Below are positions 7,415-16,715 of a DNA stretch of 64,000 nucleotides, one piece after another. The stretch comes from Flavobacteriales bacterium (GTDB taxonomy: Bacteria; Bacteroidota; Bacteroidia; Flavobacteriales_F; PHOS-HE28). Both the position numbers and the translations under genes were made by a program. The stretch covers positions 930,001 through 994,000 of the forward strand of contig JADKAN010000002.1 in assembly GCA_016719225.1 (NCBI GenBank). Reading direction: 5' to 3'. The notes under the pieces were generated by a model. The model saw only the letters and a program-made list of their open reading frames with translations, ran no database searches and was not told the origin of the DNA. How positions within the stretch are numbered: the stretch's first letter is position 1; every line of letters begins with the position of its first letter.

Positions 7415-9799
7415 TCACACTCTTACCATACCCACCACGGCCTCCACTACATCCTCCACACTCGGCTTGCTGAAATAATCCCCATCCGTTCCATAGGCGG
7501 GGCGATGAGGCTTTGCCGTGAGGGTAAGTGGCGCACTATCCAACCAACGGAAGCCTTTCTGCACTTCCAGCACTTGTTGCATGATGAAGGCGCTCGCACC
7601 CCCGGGGACGTCCTCGTCCACTACCAATAGGCGGCTTGTCTTCTTCAGGCTTTCCACAATGCGATGCTCGAGGTCGAAGGGGAGGAGGGTGCGCACGTCG
7701 ATCATTTCCACGCTGATACCGAGTTCCGCTAACCGGTCCGCAGCATGCAAGCAGAGGTTGAAGGTGCTTCCGTAGCTCACGAGTGTCACATCATCACCTT
7801 CGCGCACCACCTCGGGGATACCGATGGGCACGGTGAATTCGCCGAGGTTACTGGGCAGGCGCTCTTTGCTCCGGTAGCCGTTGAGGCATTCGATAACCAG
7901 CGCTGGTTCGTCGCTTTGCACCAACGTGTTGTACATGCCCGCAGCCTGCTGCATATTGCGCGGCACGCACACGATGATACCCCGCAGGCTGTTGATGATC
8001 ATCCCCATGGGACTGCCGCTGTGCCAAACGCCTTCGAGGCGATGTCCGCGCGTGCGCACGATCAAAGGTGCTTTTTGTCCGCCCTTTGTGCGCCACAGCA
8101 CGGTGGCAAGGTCATCACTCATGGGCTGCAGGCAGTAGAGCAGATAATCCAGGTATTGGATCTCCGCGATGGGGCGGAGGCCGCGCAGCGCCATCCCAAT
8201 GCCTTGGCCAAGGATGCTGTTCTCACGGATGCCCACGTCGCTTACGCGCAGTTCGCCGAAGCGCGCCTGCATGCCTTCCATCCCTTGGTTCACATCGCCG
8301 ATAAAGCCAGTATCTTCCCCGAATGTGAGTAAAAGTGGATCCTTTTCGAAGAGCGCGGCGAAGTTGTCGCGAATGATGATGCGTCCGTCCACTTCTTCAT
8401 CTTCCCCATATTCCACGAGCACCTCCGGTACCTTCAGGCAGCTTTTGGCGCTCTGGCTGTAGAGGTGGCTGCTGTAGCGGTCGGAATTGGCAACATTGGC
8501 CGTGTTGATCCACGCACGTAGGTCTTCGGCATCGGCACCGGCAAGATCCGCCTCGAGCAAGGCGCGGCGGGCGATGCTCATGATATCCTTACGCTCAGGG
8601 TCGAGGGCGGTGCGCAGTTCTGTCGCGAAAGCCGCCGCTCCTTCCGAACGCATCACATCCAATAACCCGATCACCTCTTGGCGTTCGTTCTGGATGGGTG
8701 AGAGAAAGTCCGCCCATGCGGCTTTTTGTGCTGCCTTGGCCTCTGCTTTGGCTTCGGCATGGATGGCATCAAGTTCTTCGACCGTTGCAATGGGAACGCC
8801 TCCGGGCTTGAAGGCGAGGATCCATTCGCGGAAACGCACATTACAATCCGCGGTATGGTACCACTGGAGTAGTTCCTTTGTTTTGTACCTCTCGTGGCTA
8901 CCACTGGTGCTATGGCCCTGCGGTTGCGTCACCTCTTCCACATGGATCAGGCAGGGTACGTGTTCTTCGCGGCATTGCGCGATCGCCTGTTCGTAGGTCT
9001 TGTTCAGTGCGGCATAATCCCAACCTTTCACCTTGTGGATGCGGATACCGTTGGTGTCCTTTTGCTTTTCGAACCCTTGCAGGAGTTTACTGATGCTGCC
9101 TTTGGTGGTCTGGTATTCCTTGCCCACGCTGATCCCCCAGCCATCGTCCCAAACGCTGATGGCCAAGGGTACTTGAAGAACACCGGCCGCGTTCATCGTC
9201 TCCCAGAACGGCCCTTCACTAGTGCTGGCATCCCCGATGGTGCCGAAAGCAACCTCGTTGCCCTTATCGCTGAACCGGGTGTAACCATGGAGTGCCTCGT
9301 TCTGGCGGAACATCTTGCTGGCTTGGGCCAAACCGAGCAGGCGTGGCATCTGGCCAGCGGTAGGGCTCATGTCCGGGCTGGAGTTGTACTGTTCTGCGAG
9401 GTTCTTCCAATCGCCGTTGTCATCCAGGCTGCGCGTGGCGAAATGGCCATTCATCTGCCTGCCGCCGCTGGCAGGTTCCGCCTTCACGTCCGCGTGGGCA
9501 TACAATTGCGCGAACCATTGCTGAACCGTGAGCTCACCGATCGCGAACATGAACGTCATGTCCCGGTAGTAACCACTCCGCCAATCGCCTGGCCGGAATT
9601 GTTTGGCCATTGCCACTTGTGCGAGTTCCTTGCCATCTCCGAAGATGCCGAACTTGGCTTTGCCAGTGAGCACTTCCTTCCGGCCGAGCAGGCTCGCCTC
9701 GCGACTTAGGTTGACCAACTTGAAATCGCGAAGGATCTCTTGACGGACTTCATCCAGTGTCATCTTCTCTTCCACTAGGTCGGTTTGATCAATTGTCAT
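7415..9799 (-). CDS. 2-oxoisovalerate (branched-chain 2-oxoacid) dehydrogenase E1, alpha and beta subunits fused
   Basis: The 794-residue protein starts at the ATG at 9799. Residues 1-370 match the E1 alpha subunit: GDASTSEGPFWETMNAAGV is the thiamine diphosphate/Mg motif, and HSTSGSHERYKT is the phosphorylation-loop region. Residues about 455-794 match the transketolase-like beta subunit (LLTFGEDTGFIGDVNQGMEG, IRENSILGQGIGMALRGLRP, PFDLEHRIVESL). The complex decarboxylates 2-oxoacids from valine, leucine and isoleucine and passes the acyl group to lipoyl E2. Fusion of both subunits in one chain is common in Bacteroidetes. E2 and E3 genes are not in the window. Pyruvate cannot be excluded as a substrate. 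Confidence 0.93.
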   Translation of the reverse strand: MTIDQTDLVEEKMTLDEVRQEILRDFKLVNLSREASLLGRKEVLTGKAKFGIFGDGKELAQVAMAKQFRPGDWRSGYYRDMTFMFAIGELTVQQWFAQLYAHADVKAEPASGGRQMNGHFATRSLDDNGDWKNLAEQYNSSPDMSPTAGQMPRLLGLAQASKMFRQNEALHGYTRFSDKGNEVAFGTIGDASTSEGPFWETMNAAGVLQVPLAISVWDDGWGISVGKEYQTTKGSISKLLQGFEKQKDTNGIRIHKVKGWDYAALNKTYEQAIAQCREEHVPCLIHVEEVTQPQGHSTSGSHERYKTKELLQWYHTADCNVRFREWILAFKPGGVPIATVEELDAIHAEAKAEAKAAQKAAWADFLSPIQNERQEVIGLLDVMRSEGAAAFATELRTALDPERKDIMSIARRALLEADLAGADAEDLRAWINTANVANSDRYSSHLYSQSAKSCLKVPEVLVEYGEDEEVDGRIIIRDNFAALFEKDPLLLTFGEDTGFIGDVNQGMEGMQARFGELRVSDVGIRENSILGQGIGMALRGLRPIAEIQYLDYLLYCLQPMSDDLATVLWRTKGGQKAPLIVRTRGHRLEGVWHSGSPMGMIINSLRGIIVCVPRNMQQAAGMYNTLVQSDEPALVIECLNGYRSKERLPSNLGEFTVPIGIPEVVREGDDVTLVSYGSTFNLCLHAADRLAELGISVEMIDVRTLLPFDLEHRIVESLKKTSRLLVVDEDVPGGASAFIMQQVLEVQKGFRWLDSAPLTLTAKPHRPAYGTDGDYFSKPSVEDVVEAVVGMVRV

Positions 9800-10136
9800 A
9801 GAGAGGGTTCTTGGGCTGCGCAATTTACTTACGCGGGGCGAGAGAGACTTGAGGACGAATGAGGCGGCTAATGTGAGCGCATATTAACCGCGGCAAGTTT
9901 CGACGAAAGAAGTTGCAGGAGCGACGAATGTGCCGGAATGGCACGTTGTTCGCTGCACAACTGGGGTCGAATCGCTGGGGATCAACAATTAACATTTGAA
10001 TTCACTTGTTCGATCCAAAGCGCTCGCGTTCCAAGATCATGCGCCAGTATTCCTTCCAGAGGTTGGGGAACCGCCATGAGGCAATGGATCCTTTTGACCT
10101 CTCACTGTGGAATTTATTCCCCGATACCGGTTTTTA
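9800..10136. other. Divergent intergenic region between the E1 gene and the hybrid kinase
   Basis: 337 bases without a gene. It must hold promoters for both directions. A short inverted repeat GTGCC-GGAAT-GGCAC lies near 9930-9945. An AT-rich stretch (TTAACATTTGAATTC, near 9988-10002) has a loose match to the Bacteroidetes -7 box. No stronger signal was seen. Confidence 0.5.
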
Positions 10137-11672
10137 ATGATACAGTTCGATAAGGATCCACCGACCGGTAGTGCCCAACAACGATTGGAGGAAAGTGAGG
10201 GACGCCTGAAGTTGTTGACTGACAATATGAGCCAAATGGCGTATGTGGCCACCAGTGACATGCGCGTCCAATGGGTAAATAAGCGCTGGCTCGATTATAC
10301 CGGTATGTCGGTTGAGCAAATAAACCAAGGTGGGTGGGCAACCATCGTCCATCCGGACGATATGCAGGAAATTGGTGGAAGTTTCGAAAAGGCCGCTGCA
10401 GAGGGAACGAGATGGGAGAAGGAGTTCCGGCTGAGGGATCAGTTAGGCGGGTACCGCTGGTTTCTTTCTATCTCAATGCCGATCAAGGACGAGGTCGGTG
10501 TCGTGAAACAGTGGTTCGGAACCAATACGGACATCACTGATCGTAAACTGGTAGAGAAGGAACGGGCCGCCGCGGCAAAGAGCAAGGACCAGTTCTTGGC
10601 CACGTTGGCCCATGAGCTTCGCAATCCACTGGCCCCTCTCCAGAACGGACTTGAATTATTAGAGATGACGACGGGTGATGCGGGCCTGCAGCAGGAAGCG
10701 CGGAACATGATGAAACGCCAGTTGGACCAACTCGTCCGGCTGGTGGATGACCTTATGGACCTGAGCCGGATCAGCCACGGCCATTTGGAACTGAAGCTGG
10801 AGGAGGTGGACCTGCAGGAGGTAACCGCTATCGCGTTGGAGGCTTTACGGGCAACTGTAGCAAAAGCACGGCATCACCTCCACGTCGAAGGGATAAAAGG
10901 AAAGCTCATGGTCGCCGGGGACAGGCACCGTTTGGTCCAAGTGGTCTCGCACTTATTGGAGAATGCTACCAAATTCACGGCGGAACAAGGTGAGATCACT
11001 TTAGCGCTTACGTCCGAGGACGGATCGGCGGTAATGGCCATCCGGGATAACGGCATCGGCATTGACCGCGCATCGCTGCCAGGTGTTTTCGAGATGTTCG
11101 CACATGTTGCAGCTCACGATAAGAAGCATGGCGGTAGCGGCTTGGGCGTTGGCTTGAGCATCGCCAAGCAGATCGTTGAATTACATGGCGGCAGCATTGA
11201 AGGTCTCAGTGCCGGAGAGGGCAAGGGTAGTGAGTTCATTGTTCGTATCCCCCTGCTTGCGGGATCCGTCGGCCGTTCTGCTGCCCAAGGTGATAGTATC
11301 CCAGGGCAAGGTCCCGCTAAGAAACGCGTCCTTGTTGTGGATGATAACAGGGACGCGGTGTTCTCCATGGGGGCCTTGTTGCGGAAACTGGGCCATACCG
11401 TGGCGACCGCCTACGATGGGCAGGAGGCGTTGAACGTGGGAGCGGCTTTCGATCCGGACCTTGTATTGATGGATATCGGCATGCCGAAATTGAACGGTTA
11501 TGAGGCCTGCGCCCGGATGCGGCAAGCCGATTGGGGCAGGAAGGCGAAGATCGTTGCGCTAAGCGGCTGGGGCCAGGAAGAGGACCGTCGTCTATCCAAA
11601 GAGGCCGGTTTTAACCTGCATGTTGTCAAGCCTATCGACCGGGTCACTATTTTGCAGCTCGTATCAGCCTGA
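10137..11672 (+). CDS. PAS-containing hybrid histidine kinase with C-terminal receiver
   Basis: 511 residues from the ATG at 10137 (a GTG 30 bases upstream is in frame). Order: PAS domain about 20-140 (LKLLTDNMSQMAYV ... WFGTNTDITDRK), HisKA with the phospho-acceptor at about His159 (LATLAHELRNPL), HATPase with N box (LLENATKF), G1 (DNGIGID) and G2 (GSGLGVGLSIAKQ), then a receiver with VVDDNRDA and phospho-acceptor Asp near 446 (LMDIGMP). No membrane segment, so it is a cytosolic sensor. No DNA-binding output is attached; the phosphate may go to a separate Hpt or regulator. A universal stress protein gene follows after 24 bases. Two other kinases in the window share the same core. Confidence 0.95.
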   Translation: MIQFDKDPPTGSAQQRLEESEGRLKLLTDNMSQMAYVATSDMRVQWVNKRWLDYTGMSVEQINQGGWATIVHPDDMQEIGGSFEKAAAEGTRWEKEFRLRDQLGGYRWFLSISMPIKDEVGVVKQWFGTNTDITDRKLVEKERAAAAKSKDQFLATLAHELRNPLAPLQNGLELLEMTTGDAGLQQEARNMMKRQLDQLVRLVDDLMDLSRISHGHLELKLEEVDLQEVTAIALEALRATVAKARHHLHVEGIKGKLMVAGDRHRLVQVVSHLLENATKFTAEQGEITLALTSEDGSAVMAIRDNGIGIDRASLPGVFEMFAHVAAHDKKHGGSGLGVGLSIAKQIVELHGGSIEGLSAGEGKGSEFIVRIPLLAGSVGRSAAQGDSIPGQGPAKKRVLVVDDNRDAVFSMGALLRKLGHTVATAYDGQEALNVGAAFDPDLVLMDIGMPKLNGYEACARMRQADWGRKAKIVALSGWGQEEDRRLSKEAGFNLHVVKPIDRVTILQLVSA

Positions 11673-11696
11673 TATGGCACAATCCCAACAACGAAC

Positions 11697-12515
11697 ATGG
11701 CCAACGTGATCCTCGCTACCGACTACAGTGAACAGGCCATGCGGGCCTGCGTCTATGCCCTGAAACTCTTCGGACCCACCGGCCGCACGTATCGGTTGAC
11801 GCACGCATACCTTGCTACGGACGAGGGTTTCAGCGAATGGCCCACTGTGGGCACCGAGCTCTATTCATTGGCCACCATCGGCATGTCCGAATGGAGTAAG
11901 CGGTTGGAGGCCATGCCAGAGGCACAAGGCGCTGTCCTGGTCAAGGATGTGGTCTATGGGCCACTTCCTGGCATGTTGAACGAAACAGCCAAAGAATACA
12001 GCTCGGAATTGGTGGTTATGGGCACTCAAGGCGCATCCGGTGCCGGTATTTTGGGGAGCACCGCGGCATCCATGGTCAAGCATTCCAGCGTTCCTGTCCT
12101 CGTGGTACCGTCCGGCTCTGTCGAACGCCCCGTAAAGCGGATCCTGTTCGCCGATGATGGTCAAGGCGTCGTGGACGCTGGAGCGTTGACCATGCTCGTG
12201 GATATTGCCACAAGGACGCGGGCCGAAGTGCTGTTGGCCCATGTGGTGCAGAACAAGGACGAAATTCCCAAGGATGGCGTCGTGGCTGAATATGGACGGA
12301 TGCTCGCAGGTGTTCCGCACCGGTTCATATCAACCGTCGGCGAGGATCCCGCAGCAGCCTTGGACCTACTGGCCGAAGAAGAGCAGGCCGACATGATCGC
12401 CGTATTACACCGCCATGCGGGCTTCATGGATTCCCTTTTCCACAACAGCACTGCCAAGAAGTTGGCACTGCATGTGAACATCCCGCTACTGGTGCTGCAA
12501 GCCGTGCAGCATTGA
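11697..12515 (+). CDS. Tandem universal stress protein (UspA family)
   Basis: The 272-residue protein contains two Usp domains. The first (1-145) starts NVILATDYSEQAMRAC and ends with VVMGTQGASGAGILGSTAASM, the G-x2-G-x9-G(S/T) ATP-binding signature. The second (146-272, RILFADDGQGVVDAGA...) has a degenerate signature (VLHRHAGFMDSLFHNSTAKK). Such proteins bind ATP and help survival under growth arrest, oxygen or oxidative stress. The gene lies 24 bases after the hybrid kinase, so the two are likely cotranscribed, which suggests a stress role for that kinase. Confidence 0.93.
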   Translation: MANVILATDYSEQAMRACVYALKLFGPTGRTYRLTHAYLATDEGFSEWPTVGTELYSLATIGMSEWSKRLEAMPEAQGAVLVKDVVYGPLPGMLNETAKEYSSELVVMGTQGASGAGILGSTAASMVKHSSVPVLVVPSGSVERPVKRILFADDGQGVVDAGALTMLVDIATRTRAEVLLAHVVQNKDEIPKDGVVAEYGRMLAGVPHRFISTVGEDPAAALDLLAEEEQADMIAVLHRHAGFMDSLFHNSTAKKLALHVNIPLLVLQAVQH

Positions 12516-12564
12516 CCGCTGCCTAGGTCCACTCACGAATGTCGGGCCTAAGCATGTAATAGGA

Positions 12565-13098
12565 TCACGGTCCGGTTTCGCCAAGTATGCCTTCCGCACG
12601 GGCACTCCCCAACGTGGGCGCCTTCTCCAAAAGATCAAGCGCCACTTGTATCCGCTCCCGATCGTTCCCGAGATAAATACGTTCCGGTCTGGGTGCGCCA
12701 TCGCTTTCCCAGCACTGCCAAATACCGACCTTGGCCCCATCGACGAATTGGCCTCGTGATTCAGGCTGGCCGTTCGCGAAATAGTAAAAGAAGATCCCGT
12801 CCGGTATCTCCAAAGCCCGATCACGATATGAGCCCTTCATGCGAACGATGCCATAAGGATCGTTCACGACGACATCGTAATGCTCATGGTCACCTATTTT
12901 GACCGTGCGCGTAAGCGGGTAGTCGGTCTTTTTAACGGTGACAGTGCTATAATCAGCGTCCACTTGGTCTTCGTAGACCACCGTTCCGTGTGAGCTGGAC
13001 GCTTGGCTCCTCAACGGACCTTGGGCCTGTGCTGCAAAAGCAAACAGTGCGGCATAGCAGATCGGGATGAAACGGAGAAGAACCTTGCGTGCCTGCAT
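12565..13098 (-). CDS. Secreted protein with MORN-like repeats
   Basis: 177 residues from the ATG at 13098. A signal peptide is visible (QARKVLLRFIPICYAALFAFAAQA, cleavage near AQAQG). The middle contains two MORN-like units of the YwqK type: YGIVRMKGSYRDRALEIPDG and NGQPESRGQFVDGAKVGIW. These beta-hairpin repeats occur in many Bacteroidetes secreted proteins and carry no enzymatic activity of their own. The C-terminal 40 residues are helical. It is likely periplasmic; function unknown. Confidence 0.75.
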   Translation of the reverse strand: MQARKVLLRFIPICYAALFAFAAQAQGPLRSQASSSHGTVVYEDQVDADYSTVTVKKTDYPLTRTVKIGDHEHYDVVVNDPYGIVRMKGSYRDRALEIPDGIFFYYFANGQPESRGQFVDGAKVGIWQCWESDGAPRPERIYLGNDRERIQVALDLLEKAPTLGSARAEGILGETGP

Positions 13099-13223
13099 GC
13101 TCACTGGCTAGCCCTAAGAGCAAATGTAGGCAAACACGCCATCAGCGAAAGCCGCGCCAATGTGGGTAAGGAAGAGACAGGCTCTGCTCAGCTTTCGCCG
13201 GAGCCACGGCCGTTGGACCTCTT

Positions 13224-13691
13224 TTATTCCAAGAACCGGGAACGCAGTTCCCTCATGGGCACCATGCACTGTTCACTCCGTCCCCACCAACCGTAGCGTT
13301 TGCGAGCCACCAGGTCGTACACGGCATCGCGGATGAAGGAAGGGACCAGCATAAAGATAAAAGCGACAGCCCAGATGCCGCCCAGGTCCCGTGCCACGTA
13401 GAGTGCTGCGGAAGAGCGGGTAAAAAGCCGGTCCTTACGCAAATACACCAACGTATCGAGAGAGGCCGCCTCATGACTCCGCGCCACGATCTTCTTTCCT
13501 ATGTCCGAGGTCAGGGGTGCAAAACGGAAAAGCTCTTTCCGGTCGTGCCGGATGATGAAGCGGACCAAGCCGTTGCATAGGTTACATACCCCGTCGAAAA
13601 GGAGCAGGTGCTCCGGAAGTTCGTTAGGGGATCCGTGTGTCCTTAACAGGGATTCTTGCGAATAGCTCGTGTGCTTCGTTGCCGATGGCAT
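13224..13691 (-). CDS. DCC family thiol-disulfide oxidoreductase-like protein (DUF393)
   Basis: The 155-residue protein carries the family's hallmark DGVCNLCN (DxxCxxC) at about residues 33-40, then RFIIRHDRKELFRFAPLTSD and a late YDLVARKRYGWWG, all typical of DUF393. The family is placed among thioredoxin-fold-like redox proteins, but no substrate is established. The gene lies 17 bases downstream of the agmatinase family gene in the same direction and may share its transcript. Confidence 0.9.
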   Translation of the reverse strand: MPSATKHTSYSQESLLRTHGSPNELPEHLLLFDGVCNLCNGLVRFIIRHDRKELFRFAPLTSDIGKKIVARSHEAASLDTLVYLRKDRLFTRSSAALYVARDLGGIWAVAFIFMLVPSFIRDAVYDLVARKRYGWWGRSEQCMVPMRELRSRFLE

Positions 13692-13707
13692 ACTTCGCTA
13701 TGGAATT

Positions 13708-14757
13708 TTACTGCGCTTTTGATAGAACGCCACAGAGGTGCCAGAGCAGGCGGGCGCCCACGTTCGCATCCCAATCGCCGTGTGGGCCGGGGGTCACTTC
13801 CACCAGGTCGAAGCCGATGACCTTCTTACCGCTCGCAGCAAGGCGTGAAAGGAGATAGGTGGCTTCCTCAAATGCGAATCCTCCGGGAACAGGGGTGCCG
13901 GTGTGCGGGCAAAGCGTAGGGTCCAAGGCATCTATATCGAAGCTGATGTGGACTTTATCCGGCAGCTGAGCAATGATGCGGTCGCATTGCTTTTTCCAAG
14001 TGATCCCCTCGAACTGTTCGCGTCGGAGGTCGGCGCTACGGTGGATCCGCACACGCGTTTTTTCCTTGGTGAGAACGCTGGCCTCCTCCTCGCAGAAATC
14101 ACGGATGCCCACCGCAACGAGTTTCTCCACTTGGGGAATGGACAAGGCATTGAACATGATGCTGGCATGGCTGTCCTCAAAGCCCTCGTAGGCTTTACGC
14201 AGATCCAAATGTGCGTCGAAATGCAGGATGCCGAATCGCTTGTGGCGCTTCGCTAAAGCGCGGTAAAAGCCCAATGGGGTGCTGTGGTCACCACCGACAA
14301 GCCCGACCATTTTACCTTGATCAAGCCAGAAGCCGGTGCGCTGTTCCACCCACTGGTTCATAACGCCACTTTCGCCATTCACCAGTTTTAAAGCCTTTAC
14401 AGAGCGCTCCTTTTTCGTTTTACCACCTCCGTTCACGAGCAGGTCGATCACGTGACCTGCGTCCTTTTTCAGGGCTGCGCTTTGGTCCATGAGCGCCTCC
14501 GGGATCTCGTCCATGGCGATGCCGCGTTTCCACAGGTCCGGGAATTCCGGGTGGTAGAGGTCCACTTGGAAAGAAGCCTCATGGATCGCCGCTGGTCCTT
14601 GAGCGGTCCCGCCACCATAGCTTGTTGTCACCTCCCAAGGAACGGGCACAAGAACAATGTCGCTTTCCTCCGCCGTGAACGGTAGTCCGTACATGCCGGC
14701 TTCGGCGTTGCCCGGGCTGTTGGGATCGAAGGCTTTGATCTTGGCGGCTTTGGTCAT
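13708..14757 (-). CDS. Agmatinase/arginase (ureohydrolase) family protein
   Basis: 349 residues from the ATG at 14757. The frame stays open a further 76 codons upstream but that part crosses a GC-rich hairpin and is not family-like. The binuclear Mn site is complete: GGDHST, FDAHLDLR (DAHxD) and SFDIDALDP (DxDxxDP). Ureohydrolases cleave guanidino groups of agmatine, arginine, guanidinobutyrate or formimidoylglutamate; sequence alone does not choose among these. An insertion around residues 85-130 (GGGKTKKERSVKALKLVNG) is typical of the Bacteroidetes branch. Confidence 0.9.
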   Translation of the reverse strand: MTKAAKIKAFDPNSPGNAEAGMYGLPFTAEESDIVLVPVPWEVTTSYGGGTAQGPAAIHEASFQVDLYHPEFPDLWKRGIAMDEIPEALMDQSAALKKDAGHVIDLLVNGGGKTKKERSVKALKLVNGESGVMNQWVEQRTGFWLDQGKMVGLVGGDHSTPLGFYRALAKRHKRFGILHFDAHLDLRKAYEGFEDSHASIMFNALSIPQVEKLVAVGIRDFCEEEASVLTKEKTRVRIHRSADLRREQFEGITWKKQCDRIIAQLPDKVHISFDIDALDPTLCPHTGTPVPGGFAFEEATYLLSRLAASGKKVIGFDLVEVTPGPHGDWDANVGARLLWHLCGVLSKAQ

Positions 14758-14838
14758 GTGGTCCTGAATTGGGTGTGCAAAGTTCGTCACTGTTCCCCAG
14801 AGAGGCGGTGCACCGCTTGGTCCAGGGCCGTAACTGCG

Positions 14839-14865
14839 AACGGCCCCGGAACTTCCGGGGCCGTT
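14839..14865. repeat. Perfect 13-bp GC-rich hairpin
   Basis: Arms 14839-14851 and 14853-14865 are exact reverse complements (AACGGCCCCGGAA and its complement) with a single-base centre. It lies between the stop of the PspC gene and the start of the agmatinase family gene, both leftward. No T tract follows in the leftward direction, so it may stabilise mRNA ends or act as a weak terminator. Confidence 0.6.
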
Positions 14866-14951
14866 GCTGGCCGATCGAACGAAACCCCTCGTTGCGTTGC
14901 CGGCCCGTCGCGCAAATGCCGTGGAACAGCACTTGTGCGGTAGTTCTGTTA

Positions 14952-16715
14952 TCAAGCCCTGATGGCTGAAGTAAGGATGGTCCACAAGCTTGGCAACGTT
15001 TCACGTCCGGATGGAACGGAAATGGTGGCCCCCGACGCAACTGCCTTTGGCGCCGGTGCTGCTGGTGTTACAGGTGGGGGAGAGAGCGGAACAGGTAGGA
15101 CTTGCGGAGCGTTGGTCGACGGATGCTCCGGGTCCTCCAACCCACGAGCTGTCATGGTCCATGTGCGGCCCACCATATCGCCGTCGTACGTATTGGTGGT
15201 GTTGTCGATGTCGTCCAGCATGGGCTTGGTGCCATCGCGGAAGAACACGCTTTTGCCGAGCGGAACTTGAACGATGAAGCGGACATCCTGAGCACGCACT
15301 TTATCCTCAGCAGCGAAGCGCACCACCGATGAAAGCTCGAGTACGTCATCCTGTTGGCGGTAGTCGAATCCGGTCCTTTCAGCCCTGGCGCTGGCCACCT
15401 TCACGGAACCGGCGCGCGCCGCGCGCAGTACGGTGAGATGGTACAGGCTGTCAGGGCTGCGCTGCACGTCCAACTTTCCCCAAGCTCCGCTGATGATCCC
15501 ATTCTCCACATGGATACCGTTGAGGTCCGTACGCAACCAGCCGTGCTTGTACTTCATTCCCCAGCCATATCCGTTCAACAGGCTATCCTGCGGTTGAAGC
15601 ATATCCAGATACAGGGTGTTGCCAGCAGGTTGTTCCAGCGTCACTTCTTTCTTCACCGTGGTCTTGCGGTGGAAGTCGTTGGCGAGGTTAGCGCAGATCA
15701 CGATCATCCAGACCAGCGCGGCCATCCAAACGAAGGTGATCGACCAACTGAGCCATTTGGGTGCTGTGGTGCCGAGCAGCAGGCGGAAACCGGCGAGGAA
15801 GATCCCAACGATGGGCAGCGCAAAGACGATGAACAGGCAGATGCCGAACCAGACGGCCTGTGCAGGGCTGTTGAAGACGTATCCGCCGAGATCGATAAGG
15901 CCGAGATTGTCGCTGCTCCAAGTGGCATGCCACAGGGATACGGAACCCCCGATGAGCCCGGTGACCAGCCCGAGCAACAGGCTGAACGCGAACAGGACCA
16001 AGCCTACGCCGATCAGCTTCACGATGATGTCGCCAGCACGTGAACCGGAAGCCCGTGAACGGGTACCCCAATTCCTGCTGAACTCCTTGGCTTCCTGGGC
16101 AACGCGTTCACCGCCGGCTTTCACGCGCTCCGTGCCTTCCTCGAAAACGCGCTTGATGTTGTCGACGGTCACAGGCTCCCCCCGCATTTCCAGGCGTTCC
16201 GCCGCGGAGGCGGCCTGGGGTACGATGGCCCAGAGGATGAAATAGAGCACCACGGGAGAGCCCCATCCGGCGATGAGCACCACGATGAAAGCGATGCGGA
16301 ACCAGAGCGGATCGGTGCCGAAATAATTGGCCAGGCCGCTGATCACGCCGCCAACCCAGCGGTCGTCCATGTCGCGGAAGAGGCGCTTGCCTTTGCGTGG
16401 ACCGTCGGCCCCGGCAGAAGTGCGCGAGTTATGGCCTTCAGCAGGCCCGGTGTCGCTGTCCACGTAGTCCTCCGGCTGGCCCATCACCTGCTTCACGTGG
16501 TCCACATCGGCCATGGAAACGGCTTGGCGGCCTTGAAGTCGCTCATTGAAGAGTTCGGCGATGCGGGCCTCGATATCAGCCATGATCTCCTCGGCCTCGC
16601 CGCTGCCGCTGAACTTGGCGCGGATGTTCGCGAGGTACCGTTGCAACTGGTCATAGGCGTCCTCCTCAATGTGGAAAACGGTTCCATTCAGGTTGGCGGT
16701 GAAAGTCTTTTTCAT
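14952..16715 (-). CDS. PspC domain membrane protein (envelope stress type)
   Basis: 587 residues. The N-terminal 90 residues are soluble and acidic (IEEDAYDQLQRYLANI, MADIEARIAELFNERL). The PspC domain follows at about 108-175: KGKRLFRDMDDRWVGGVISG, then GTDPLWFRIAFIVVLIAGWG, a membrane hairpin. Three or four more membrane helices lie at about 230-350. The C-terminal 230 residues resemble a beta-rich adhesin-like/DUF4097-type extracytoplasmic region. PspC proteins sense or protect the membrane during envelope stress. Its start overlaps the stop of the PadR gene by one base (TGATG), showing translational coupling and probable autoregulated expression. Confidence 0.88.
   Translation of the reverse strand: MKKTFTANLNGTVFHIEEDAYDQLQRYLANIRAKFSGSGEAEEIMADIEARIAELFNERLQGRQAVSMADVDHVKQVMGQPEDYVDSDTGPAEGHNSRTSAGADGPRKGKRLFRDMDDRWVGGVISGLANYFGTDPLWFRIAFIVVLIAGWGSPVVLYFILWAIVPQAASAAERLEMRGEPVTVDNIKRVFEEGTERVKAGGERVAQEAKEFSRNWGTRSRASGSRAGDIIVKLIGVGLVLFAFSLLLGLVTGLIGGSVSLWHATWSSDNLGLIDLGGYVFNSPAQAVWFGICLFIVFALPIVGIFLAGFRLLLGTTAPKWLSWSITFVWMAALVWMIVICANLANDFHRKTTVKKEVTLEQPAGNTLYLDMLQPQDSLLNGYGWGMKYKHGWLRTDLNGIHVENGIISGAWGKLDVQRSPDSLYHLTVLRAARAGSVKVASARAERTGFDYRQQDDVLELSSVVRFAAEDKVRAQDVRFIVQVPLGKSVFFRDGTKPMLDDIDNTTNTYDGDMVGRTWTMTARGLEDPEHPSTNAPQVLPVPLSPPPVTPAAPAPKAVASGATISVPSGRETLPSLWTILTSAIRA

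Noticed and set aside
8894..9709. 271-residue plus-strand open frame
   Set aside because: Antisense to the E1 alpha part of the dehydrogenase; no family-like segments.
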